Positions 1 through 8,000 of a DNA stretch of 38,375 nt are shown here, piece after piece; position 1 is the stretch's first letter; each line of letters opens with the position of its first letter. The position numbers and the translations under genes are program-made. The stretch comes from Planctomycetota bacterium (lineage in GTDB: Bacteria > Planctomycetota > Planctomycetia > Pirellulales > Lacipirellulaceae): NCBI GenBank assembly GCA_013286045.1, contig JABDGM010000040.1, forward strand, positions 1 to 38,375. Reading direction: 5' to 3'. A model generated the notes under the pieces. That model did no database searches. It was not told the origin of the DNA and saw only the letters and a program-made list of their open reading frames with translations.

Positions 1-2
1 TG

Positions 3-380
3 GATGTAATTCATTGCCCGACTTCCCATCCAATTCTTGCGCATACCTTCCGAGGAGTCGCGCAAATCAATATTATGCCGAATGATATTGGTACCGGCTG
101 GAAAGCTGGCTGGGGCATGAACAACATTTCGGCCACTTCATTGTTCGCTAGCAAATTGCCCACGATGCAAAGATGGTATCTGAATTGGCCGAAGACAACC
201 TCTGTAAACGACTTTCCCGTTGTCTCGTTCCCGTTCTGGATCATTGCAATGCCCTTGACGTTGGGGGCAGTTGCACCGTGGATACGCCATTTACACTGGC
301 ACTTCACCCTTCGTACTCTCTTAATCGCCACGACGCTCGTTGCCATCGGGCTGGGGCTGATCGTGTGGCTCACGAGGTAG
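3..380 (+). CDS. C-terminal part of a planctomycete membrane protein (5' end outside window)
   Basis: The frame is open from the first bases of the window to the stop at 378-380, so the ATG at 75 is probably internal and the gene starts upstream. The visible part has a hydrophobic stretch (FWIIAMPLTLGAVAPWI) and a second one at the very C-terminus (LRTLLIATTLVAIGLGLIVW) ending in LTR. That terminal segment, preceded by a HWHFTLRT-like motif, is a recurrent tail of small uncharacterised planctomycete membrane proteins. The function is unknown. If the ATG at 75 were used, the product would be 101 residues with both membrane segments. Confidence 0.6.
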   Translation, partial: DVIHCPTSHPILAHTFRGVAQINIMPNDIGTGWKAGWGMNNISATSLFASKLPTMQRWYLNWPKTTSVNDFPVVSFPFWIIAMPLTLGAVAPWIRHLHWHFTLRTLLIATTLVAIGLGLIVWLTR

Positions 381-409
381 CTGCGAATCGCGTGGTTGTT
401 CAAATCACT

Positions 410-485
410 GGGATCAAGTTCGACCCCATGCAGCAGAGTGAACGGGCGGGCACTTGTAAGTTAAAGTGTGGGATTTAATTTTTTG
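410..485 (-). repeat. Array repeat copy 1 (partial)
   Basis: This segment resembles the distal half of copies 2 and 3: it shares GGGATCAxGTTCGA, the CAGAGT..GGCGGG..GGCACT block and a closing TTTAATTTTTT. It lacks the half that encodes the transposase-like TPAMAS..VWTIKEL peptide. It lies directly beyond the stop codon of the 70-residue small frame. Confidence 0.6.
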
Positions 486-687
486 ATTCTCGAATCGGCC
501 ACCGTTTTTTGAATTCGCCCATTCGATCTAATAATTTCTTCAATTCCTGGTGGTCCTGCTCGCTAAGCGGTTCGCGCTCAATCGTAAACTCACTAACCCA
601 TGAGAGCAGTTCATCTAACTCAGCGCGAAATTGCGGATTGTCGAAGTCTAGCCAGCCGCCTTCTCCATCAGTTCTTTGATCGCCCAT
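475..687 (-). CDS. Small acidic hypothetical protein (array payload 1)
   Basis: A 70-residue reverse-strand frame, strongly charged, predicted to be helical and soluble (WLDFDNPQFRAELDELL, LSEQDHQELKKLLDRMGEFKK). I do not recognise the family. Its start codon and first codons (MGDQRTD) lie inside repeat copy 2, in a different frame from the transposase-like tail. The next payload starts MDDQRTD from the equivalent place in copy 3, so the repeat supplies the start region. Whether it is expressed is not known. Confidence 0.45.
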   Translation of the reverse strand: MGDQRTDGEGGWLDFDNPQFRAELDELLSWVSEFTIEREPLSEQDHQELKKLLDRMGEFKKRWPIRESKN

Positions 688-806
688 ACGTGGTCCGTTA
701 GCTGTGAGGCCACTGCTGGCGTTTGCTTGCCGGGATCATGTTCGATTCTATATCGCGCAGTCAGCGGGTGGGCACTTATCGAGTAAGTGGTGGAATTTAA
801 TTTTTC
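655..806 (-). repeat. Array repeat copy 2, encodes a transposase-like C-terminal tail
   Basis: About 150 bases closely similar to 959-1110. On the reverse strand one frame reads a peptide ending HDPGKQTPAVASQLTDHVWAI then KELMEKAAG and a stop. This TPAMA..LTDHVWTIxEL pattern resembles the C-terminal tail of many bacterial DDE transposases (from memory, not searched). The rest of a transposase is absent. A second frame supplies the ATG of the 475-687 small gene. Confidence 0.75.
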
Positions 807-991
807 TTTGATAGTCGCCAGCGATGTATTGCGCTCGAATCTAGGGCAGCAATTGTAAGCATAAATGCGATAATCCAGTCGCGGTGAATCAAAGAATAAA
901 TTGCGGTCACTACAATTAGGACGGACAAAGACCACGATATCCACCACCCAATGTCTATGCCGCTATTTCGATCAGTTCTTTGATCGTCCAT
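797..991 (-). CDS. Small membrane hypothetical protein (array payload 2)
   Basis: A 64-residue reverse-strand frame. After the repeat-derived start MDDQRTD it has two hydrophobic segments (about residues 16-33, GWWISWSLSVLIVVTAIY, and 40-52, IIAFMLTIAALDS) and a basic end (RWRLSKKN), so it would be a two-pass membrane protein. It ends at the junction with repeat copy 2, as payload 1 ends at copy 1. The family is not recognised. The different sequence between near-identical repeats argues for cassette-like exchange rather than simple tandem duplication. Confidence 0.5.
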   Translation of the reverse strand: MDDQRTDRNSGIDIGWWISWSLSVLIVVTAIYSLIHRDWIIAFMLTIAALDSSAIHRWRLSKKN

Positions 992-1110
992 ACGTCGTCC
1001 GTTAGGTTGCTGGCCATCGCTGGGGTTTGCTTGCCGGGATCATGTTCGACCCGATGTCGCAGAGTTGGCGGGCTGGCACTGGTCGTATAAGTGGTGGAAA
1101 CTATTTTTTG
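959..1110 (-). repeat. Array repeat copy 3, encodes a transposase-like C-terminal tail
   Basis: About 150 bases matching copy 2 over its whole length. The reverse-strand peptide reads HDPGKQTPAMASNLTDDVW then TIKELIEIAA and a stop. The ATG of payload 2 lies inside this copy in another frame. Confidence 0.75.
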
Positions 1111-1419
1111 TTGAGCGCATACATCACCGCTCCCAGGAAAATGGCTGCCAGCGTCAACGCCCAAAACACACCGACGGTAAATCGAAAGCGGATTCCATAC
1201 CGGTGTATTGTTAGACGAAATGCCACAGCGTACACCACTCCAAGAACGATTGCGGCAGTCGCCAGACCTGGAAACTTTCCGTCACTTGTGTGTGAGGAAA
1301 ATTCTAGCCGCCACCATCCACGCTGCCCATTTTCCGGCCGTTATGAACGCGATCATTCCACACCACCAAAGAATGCTCCTCATGCGGCTGCCCGCTCGAT
1401 TAGCTCTTTGACTATCCAT
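1101..1419 (-). pseudogene. Membrane small gene, apparently frameshifted (array payload 3)
   Basis: It starts inside repeat copy 4 with MDSQRANRAG, equivalent to MGDQRTD and MDDQRTD, and runs into a hydrophobic stretch (ILWWCGMIAFITAGKWAAWMVAA) before a stop about 45 codons in. A second reverse frame then stays open to the stop at 1101-1103 and encodes two more hydrophobic segments (FPGLATAAIVLGVVYAVAF and FWALTLAAIFLGAVMYAL), ending NKK like the other payloads. One frame change would join the two into a protein of about 100 residues. It may be a broken gene or two genes. Confidence 0.4.
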
Positions 1420-1470
1420 ACGTGATCGCTCAACCGACTCGCCATCCCTGGCGTTTACTATCCGAGCGCT
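1384..1470 (-). repeat. Array repeat copy 4 (partial, most diverged)
   Basis: The reverse strand reads TPGMASRLSDHVW then IVKELIERAAA and a stop, clearly related to the peptide of copies 2 and 3. Beyond 1470 the resemblance fades. It supplies the start codon of payload 3. Confidence 0.65.
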
Positions 1471-1618
1471 TCGTGATTCCGACCCAGATTATATCAAGCC
1501 ACGGATCGCGGTTGCAAAATAGGCCGATTTGCTTGCGGATTTTAAGATTGCGGGACTCACTCGCATGCACCTAGAATCCCGCCTCAGTTGTCTTTCTAAA
1601 GAACCTAGCGAGCGGCTT

Positions 1619-2347
1619 ATGCAAGCCAAATGCTTCGCAGCAGCAATTGCCATCGCGTCGTTACTGCTCAGCGGAAACGTCAATGCTGACTACATCGTCG
1701 CGAGCAATTATCCGTCATCCGATTCTGATTCCAATGCCGTGGACGGCGTTGGAATTATTTCGCAATGTGAGAACTACAACAACTTGGCTGCTGGCCAGTC
1801 GTTCACTCCGTCGGCCAGCGGCGTGCTTACTACCGTCGACGCGCAAATCGCCGGCGCTGTTGAAGTAGAGGTGCCAAAAGCCTCACCGGCACTGGATATA
1901 TCTCTCTTTAAGGCCTCAAACAACTCCCCGACCGTTTTGCTCGGCGCTGTGGAAGAGCAACCTAGTGATTTCCAAAGCTTGAGCGTTGACGTTAACCACC
2001 GCTATGCAATCGATTTCTCGCAACTTCAGATTTCATTAACCGCCGGTGAGCAATATTTTATTGCATTCCAAACGCCGGTAGGAGTTCCAGGGACAGTTGA
2101 GATTTGGTCACCGTACCTTATCGGAGTAACGCGGTCTTTCACTAAGCCTTTTCCGCAACCGAGTCTAGGAAGCTATTCATCGGTAGCTCCAAATGGTAGC
2201 AATTGGCATATCGATCCTCAGGCGGAACTTGAAATCACTGTTCACGCGATACCGGAACCTGCGTGGTGCAGTCTTTTTGCTGTCGCGGCGTTGGCATGCT
2301 TGGCTGTGCGAACACCAATCCGCAAGTCAGCATCGTCGCGACTATAA
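1619..2347 (+). CDS. Exported PEP-CTERM sorting-domain protein, function unknown
   Basis: 242 residues from the ATG at 1619; the frame is open further upstream (ATGs at 1529 and 1565), but 1619 places a classical signal peptide at the start (KCFAAAIAIASLLLSGNVNA). The middle is beta-rich with low-complexity Ser/Asp and resembles extracellular planctomycete proteins of the type annotated as choice-of-anchor. The C-terminus has the PEP-CTERM arrangement: IPEP, a hydrophobic helix (WCSLFAVAALACLAV), then a basic tail (RTPIRKSASSRL). It is therefore expected to be exported and processed by an exosortase. It converges on the next gene, also PEP-CTERM, with about 45 bases between stops. Confidence 0.8.
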   Translation: MQAKCFAAAIAIASLLLSGNVNADYIVASNYPSSDSDSNAVDGVGIISQCENYNNLAAGQSFTPSASGVLTTVDAQIAGAVEVEVPKASPALDISLFKASNNSPTVLLGAVEEQPSDFQSLSVDVNHRYAIDFSQLQISLTAGEQYFIAFQTPVGVPGTVEIWSPYLIGVTRSFTKPFPQPSLGSYSSVAPNGSNWHIDPQAELEITVHAIPEPAWCSLFAVAALACLAVRTPIRKSASSRL

Positions 2348-2392
2348 AAAGGCCCTCGCCAATTCTTGTCGCGGGGCTGCAATTCACGTCGG

Positions 2393-3355
2393 TCAGAATC
2401 GGCGGCGCACCGTAGTCAGGCCAAACAAGCAAAGTGCGACTAACGCTCCACTACTTGGCTCAGGCACTGCCTGATACGCAATAAACGTCGGGTCGATTCC
2501 AGATGCGAACGTTGTTCGCGTCCCGTCCGGCGCGAACTTATAGATAAAGCCTCCGTTTTGCACCAATCCGTTGTTGTAATCTGACACGAAAAGATTCCCG
2601 GCAGCGTCAAAAGCAACGTCAATTGGTTGGACAGCAGTCCCGAACGTGCTCTGCGTTCCAGTCGTCGTGAATCGGAGCACCTTGCCACTGCTCTGGTCGG
2701 CAACGAAGAGGTTTCCGCCTTGATCGAACGCAATTCCCGTAGGGTCGAAAAGGCCGCTCGCGAAAATGGACTGCGTTCCATCAGCGGCAAATTTTAGAAC
2801 TTGATTCGCTGGCGATCCTTCGCTAAGAAATAAATTTCCGCTTGCGTCAAAAGCCAACTCCGCAGGCGAGGTCAGTCCCGTAACGAAAGTAGTTGAACTT
2901 CCGTCCGGCGCGAACCAAATAATAGATCCGCCGCCGTTACCGTCCGATTTTGCGGCGAACAAATCGCCAGCCTTATTGAACGCAATTCCTTCCAGATATG
3001 TCGCACTGGCGAAGGCACTGCGTGCTCCCGACGGACCGATTTTGTAAATGGTATCGGTAATTGAAGTGCTTGTGTGATCAACTTCGAACAGGTTCGCAGT
3101 ACTATCAAACGCTAGATCGCCTACGAAGGAACTCAGACCGGATGCGAACGTGCTTCGTTGACCAAGGGAACTAAACGCGATGATCGATCCGTCATTGGCA
3201 GCATCGCTCGGCTGCGAAACAAATAGGTCGGCTGGCGAAGCTAGCGCCCGGTTGCTCGTTAAAAGTGCGAGCGCTGCCAAAGCGACTCGGCTGGCGAGTG
3301 AGGCACACTTCAAAGTTGCGTGTGGTTGATTCAATAGCTTACTTGTTGCGTTCAT
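2393..3355 (-). CDS. Exported NHL-type beta-propeller protein with PEP-CTERM tail
   Basis: 320 residues. A signal peptide is present (SRVALAALALLTSNRALA). Six or more repeats follow with the pattern xLAFDxxGNLFVSDxxxxxVxKFAxDGTxSTFASGL, typical of NHL/SMP-30-like propeller blades that bind ligands or surfaces. The C-terminus is VPEPSSGALVALCLFGL then TTVRRRF, a textbook PEP-CTERM signal. The repeats are about 40 residues apart and recognisable at the DNA level (TTCGCGCCGGACGG-like blocks). Ligand and role are unknown; surface or extracellular-matrix association is inferred from the sorting signal. Confidence 0.85.
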   Translation of the reverse strand: MNATSKLLNQPHATLKCASLASRVALAALALLTSNRALASPADLFVSQPSDAANDGSIIAFSSLGQRSTFASGLSSFVGDLAFDSTANLFEVDHTSTSITDTIYKIGPSGARSAFASATYLEGIAFNKAGDLFAAKSDGNGGGSIIWFAPDGSSTTFVTGLTSPAELAFDASGNLFLSEGSPANQVLKFAADGTQSIFASGLFDPTGIAFDQGGNLFVADQSSGKVLRFTTTGTQSTFGTAVQPIDVAFDAAGNLFVSDYNNGLVQNGGFIYKFAPDGTRTTFASGIDPTFIAYQAVPEPSSGALVALCLFGLTTVRRRF

Positions 3356-3466
3356 AGAGCGTTACGCAGGCGAGTTGGTTTTGGTTGCGGGTAGGACGGC
3401 CTGGAATTGAGGCCGACTGCCTCTAGTCCACTGCGATCCAAGTCAAAGAGTCAGGCCGTCAAATGG

Positions 3467-3501
3467 TTTCCCAACTTAGGAATTTCCTATTTTGGGAAAT
3501 T
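3467..3501 (+). promoter_or_regulatory. Overlapping inverted repeats, candidate operator of the XRE gene
   Basis: Two perfect inverted repeats share this stretch: TTTCCCAA (3467-3474) with TTGGGAAA (3492-3499), and AATTTCC (3481-3487) with GGAAATT (3495-3501). They lie 44-78 bases upstream of the XRE gene start, where autoregulators of this family usually bind. Binding is inferred. Confidence 0.4.
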
Positions 3502-3544
3502 ATGATTACTGGACATAGGCTGTTGCAACACCCGCACAGCCAAA

Positions 3545-3781
3545 ATGTCCAAATCCCGCCATACAGTCCGGTACGAACGCCTATTGCAAGCGCTTCGGAG
3601 CACGCGCCAAGAAGCTGGAATGACGCAAGTAGAGGCCGCCAAGCATTTTCGGGCACACGCCTCTTTTATCTCCAAATGCGAGTCTGGGGAGCGTCGAATT
3701 GATGTCGTCGAACTAGCGGATTTCTGCCGCCTTTACCGCACTCGGCTATCGGCATTTCTGAAACGAGCCGGCTTGGAATAG
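3545..3781 (+). CDS. Small XRE-family helix-turn-helix regulator
   Basis: 78 residues, nearly all one HTH_3/Cro-C1 domain: MTQVEAAKHFRAHASFISKCE is the recognition-helix region, followed by SGERRIDVVELADFCRLYRT, as in single-domain XRE regulators. No effector domain is present. No convincing Shine-Dalgarno sequence is seen. The palindromic stretch upstream (3467-3501) is a candidate operator. No partner toxin or metabolic gene is intact downstream; the next recognisable sequence is the MazG-like pseudogene, so it may be the survivor of a decayed module. Confidence 0.85.
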   Translation: MSKSRHTVRYERLLQALRSTRQEAGMTQVEAAKHFRAHASFISKCESGERRIDVVELADFCRLYRTRLSAFLKRAGLE

Positions 3782-4481
3782 CCTGCTGCATTTACTGGTC
3801 GAAAAATAGACCCGCAAAAACCAACTGGCGCGAGCTCGATAACAAATTTCGGGCCGCTGTAAGCGCCCGCTGCCTACCTCCTTCTTCGTCGAATTAGGCT
3901 GACGCTTAAATACTCGCACATTTGCCGTATCAAGTGACATTTCGCGCTACCCGCAGATTAGTCGTTGATGACCGACTGATGCCGGGACGACTCTTTGCAA
4001 AGCCAATCGATCCGACCGATTCGCCAACACGTCGGCAATCTCTTGGACGTCCACTCGCAGCGGTTTCATTATCCTGCCAAAGATCGTGAAGTCGGACCTC
4101 GATATTGCCTTAAACTATCCCTTGAACTGGAGCGATGCGTGGCTTCCAACGTCTGGTGCGGCATTCGTATCATAGTGGGAATTTTTGGCGTCGATGCGTG
4201 GTGCAAAGACGGGTATTTGCCGCCCAAAAACGCCGAAGCCTGGCGGAGAAGATAACGGTCACAAAAGCGTGCTGAAGAGAAGTAGTTTCGCATGTTTAGA
4301 AATTGAATGTGCGACATCAAGATCAGAATCGCTTTCACGCGCGAAAGCGAAAATTCGCGTTTGGGAGCGAATGGGCTAGTTTCCTTTTGAGCAATCATTT
4401 TCCTGGCCATGGTTACCGTATATATAGAAGTCCATACTATCTGTCGTCGCAAACCGCGGGATTGGAACTGTTATCAGACGA
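3782..4481 (+). other. About 700 bases without a recognisable gene
   Basis: Several short open frames exist on both strands, but none shows protein-family features or a ribosome binding site. A perfect 8-base hairpin (TCGCTTTC, 4329-4336, with GAAAGCGA, 4343-4350) is the only clear structure. The stretch leads into a pseudogene and is probably decaying sequence. Confidence 0.5.
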
Positions 4482-4940
4482 TGCACTTGGAACGTTCGAA
4501 CATTTCGCCGTCGGATTAGGGCACCAGTTGCGTAAAAGCCAACGATGTTGCGTGGGCATGCAGTGAAGGCCCTAGCTGCTTCTATATTGGTTGGGCAACT
4601 TCGGAAGGAGGTGCTGACTGGCGCCGACGGTGACCAAGATGTTGTGCTGTGCTGAGCTGCAATGGTTCTAGACGAACTGTGCGAATGGCTATTTGCGCAT
4701 GCCAATTCAAACTTGATTGGTGTTGCCGATGCCTTAGCCGATCGATTTTATTTGTTGCTGGGTGACGCCGTCGCCACAGGCTTGCCACTTGGCGATTTAT
4801 TTCAAGAAATCCATAAGTCGAATATGAGTAAGCTGGCTGGCGTTCACACCGGCGTCGGCAAGAGCGTGAAAGGCCGCAATTACAGCCGGCCGCAGATTGA
4901 GAAGGTATTGGTACAGTCTGGATACTCGAGCCGCGAGTGA
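4482..4940 (+). pseudogene. Decayed MazG-like nucleotide pyrophosphohydrolase
   Basis: One forward frame reads FRRRIRAPVA, stop, KPTMLRGHAVKALAASIL...LRKEVL...DQDVVLC, stop, then the open part from 4662 with VADALADRFYLLLGDAVATG and LGDLFQEIHKSNMSKL. The latter two blocks are the conserved core of small phage/bacterial MazG-like phosphohydrolases, where Glu/Asp residues of a helical bundle bind Mg and NTP; the upstream part fits the N-terminal half of the same family. The in-frame stops at 4533 (TAA, possibly from GAA) and 4653 (TGA) break the gene. A separately translated 92-residue C-terminal half from 4662 is possible but would lack the first metal-binding helix. Confidence 0.6.
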
Positions 4941-5017
4941 CAATCGGTGTAGCCGAACGCCACGCACAAGCCCAGGACACGCCCTCATAGGCAGTTACTT
5001 TGACTAACGGCCGGAGT

Positions 5018-8000
5018 TTACTCGAATCGCTCGTCGAGTTCTTTGTCGCGCTCGTCTTCAAATTTCCGTCTTGTAGCGATTTCATTAATCAGCTGAGATT
5101 TAATTTCCGTTGCATACTCGTCAAGGCAGGGATTATTCAACTCACGAATTTGATCTAGCAGTCCCAACCGAGATTCAATGATTGCTGACAGCGATCCAGA
5201 CCAACTTGTCGGGTGAAACCGCTTTACAAAAATCTTCAGAATAGCTTGCGGATCAGGTGCCCGCTTAAGCATCTCAATCGCAAAAGGACTCCATTTAGCA
5301 CCTTCTTGGCTTACGGTGTCAAATGACCCGAACCGAGAAAGAATTGGGTAGCGCGCAGCAGCGCTCTCGTCGCACCATTGACACATTACTTCAATGGGGA
5401 CCAGGTCTAGCGGCTTTCTTTCACGAGCAATAGTCGGGTTGAAATCAGCCTCAGCGAAATCGGAGCTCTCGTTCTGCGGTTCGCTGCGGAAGAACATGTT
5501 TAGAGCAATTCGCGGTTGAAGCTCGAAAACAGATTTAAGAAGTTCTTCAAAGTGAAATGCGTCAAACGTGCGATCCGATAGCCCTAACTTGATGCGATCG
5601 CACAGCGCCACGGCAGAAGCCGCTCCCTCGACATCTCGTATACAAACCTTAGCAATGGTGCGCAAATGGTAATCGTAAGTGTTGCTGCGTATGCTAAAGT
5701 CGGCAGTCGCAAGCAACTCCCGTCCCGTATCAATCAGTTCGGATGGGTATTCTCTCGTCGTTTCTTCATTCGAATAAAGTCGCGCAGCAAGGATATCGAT
5801 TGCTGCCTCGTGTCCATGTTCACATTTAGCAAGAGATGTGACGAGGGCCTGCAGATCGCGCGCGCTCACAGCGTCGTCAGTTCGCTCCCATCCAAGGAAC
5901 TGGAATGCCCAGGGCTGCGCTCGCCCGAGCACGACTGCACGTTTCAGGCGATCTGTCCCAGCGTTTGTTATCGCGAGCGCAGATTGCAAACCAGGAAACC
6001 ACGCACCCAGTGTATGGTGTGTTAGCGCCTCGTCGAGGAGAGCTTCGCAAAGCTGCGAATCGACTGTGGATAGACCGTTTAGAAACCCCCTAAGGCCGTC
6101 GATATTCCGCTTATCCTCGGCGGTATTGCTAATCGCGTGTACCAGCTGATCCCACAAAATCCGGTGATCAGCACAAGCGAGTGCGAGTCCTCTTCCGAAG
6201 GGATACAGACGTGCAGGCTTGCCCATCACAAGATCCGGCAACAGCACAGCAATCGCCGTTTCGTCGCCGCAAACCATCTTGCCGAGCTCCTCGGCGGCGA
6301 CATAGGCCTTCTCACGCGCCGTGACTGGCTTTTCCAACGCGCCGGCCTCGCCGAGGTCAGCATAGTCAAACGGGCCACGATTGTCTGATAGGACGACAGT
6401 CCGAACTTGCTCGATAACATTCTTCGGGCGAAGGCGAGTTTCGAAATCCCGAAGGCGTTCAAGGGCCGTACTATCTTCCTTATTCGTGTCACTGAGGTGG
6501 GAGAGAAGAAATCGGACTGCTATCCATCCCGCTTGCCAGTAGTCACTCGTGGCTATTTCTGCTGCAATTGCCTCAAATTGATCTTGCACCTCCCGCCCTA
6601 GGAACCAAAGGCCCCGAATAGATTGTGCGACCGTTGATCGAATGGTCAACGCATTTTCATCGTTCTTCACGGTTACTTGTCGAGCTAGTTGGAGTGTGGC
6701 TGCAAACCAATGCGAATTTTCTTCACGACTTTTCGGCCAATACCCATAGTCGCGAACCCTGGCACCGAATTCGAACGAATGTGTTGCCGAAAAAGCGTGG
6801 GATTTTAGCAGCGCCTCCAAAAGGTGAATTCCCAAAAGCCGCTCTGCCGGATCACCGGAGCTCAACAGGTCGTCGGCAATCCTCACCCGCTGTGAAACGG
6901 AGGCATGAGTTCCAGATAATAGGATATGAAATAGTCCGTCAAGAGCCCGCCGAACATGATTGGGGCCGTCCGACGATTCGGCAAGCGCGAGCCGGATCAT
7001 CCCCGCAACGCATCGATTGAACAGAGAAGCGTCGTAGGCGATTGAATAAAGAAGCGTACCAATTCTGTTCCGCCGCGATTCATCATTGATCAGCTTGCTT
7101 GCGTTTGGTCCAGACAGGGCAACTTCAATACTAGCAAGGGTCGCCTCCGGCGCGACGGGAGCAATATTGTCGAATACCGTTAAGCCAAGGTGCGTCAAAT
7201 TGCCAACATCAGCGAGTCGTCCGTCTTTCGACAACCATCTCTCAACAATGCGTTTGGCTTCATCACTTTCGTGAAGGTAGCCAAGCCTGCGACTGAATGA
7301 CTTTAGGAGGCGTTCGCTGTCGAACTGGGCCTCAATGAGTTCAAATGGAATCTCCCGGAGCGCCATTTGTGCAAGGCGGTTGGCAATTGCGTGTGGAAGA
7401 ATGGCACGCCAAACGCTGCGACGCTGAACTAGGTCGCGCTGCTTGAGCTGTGAAACCTTGGCGAAGAGTTGTTGAGGGCTCGTCCCAACGAGCGCGGCAA
7501 TCTTCGGCAACTCGGCGTCATCGCCATTAAGCGCCTCGCCCTGAAATGAGTAGAGTAAGGCACACGCCTGTGCGGCCTTCAGTAAACTATCGTCGCGTTC
7601 TTGGCGCTGATAAAAGAGTCGCTTGAAAAGCTCCTCGTCTTGAAGCCCTGCCACAGACCCATGATGTGCCGATGCTTTCGCGAGCACCAATGCAACGCGT
7701 GCGTTCCCCCCGGAGAATTTCGAAATCCTATCGACATCGAGGTCGGAGATTACCGGATAACGGCGTGCAATCAGCTTTGCAACCAGCTGAACGGAGGACG
7801 GTTCAAGGCGGAAGACTTCCGTTCCCTCCGGTTCGTCCTCCTGCACGTCATATTCAACGGTGATCGCGCTTATCAGGCTGTCAGACGCCTGACACACCTC
7901 TGTGATGCGGCGGTGAAGATCGGGTGCGCAGTTGTCGACGACCACAATCGCTCGCGCCCGCGAAGCAACCAGATCGGAAATCATGCCCGTTGGCTGCGGC

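Noticed and set aside
727-745. GCCGGGATC match to the tRNA-Phe T arm as a possible left attachment site
   Set aside because: The match is only nine bases, recurs in the repeat array copies, and does not continue into the tRNA sequence.
4069-4452. 127-codon reverse-strand frame before the MazG-like pseudogene
   Set aside because: No domain, low-quality composition and no ribosome binding site; looks like chance in decaying sequence.
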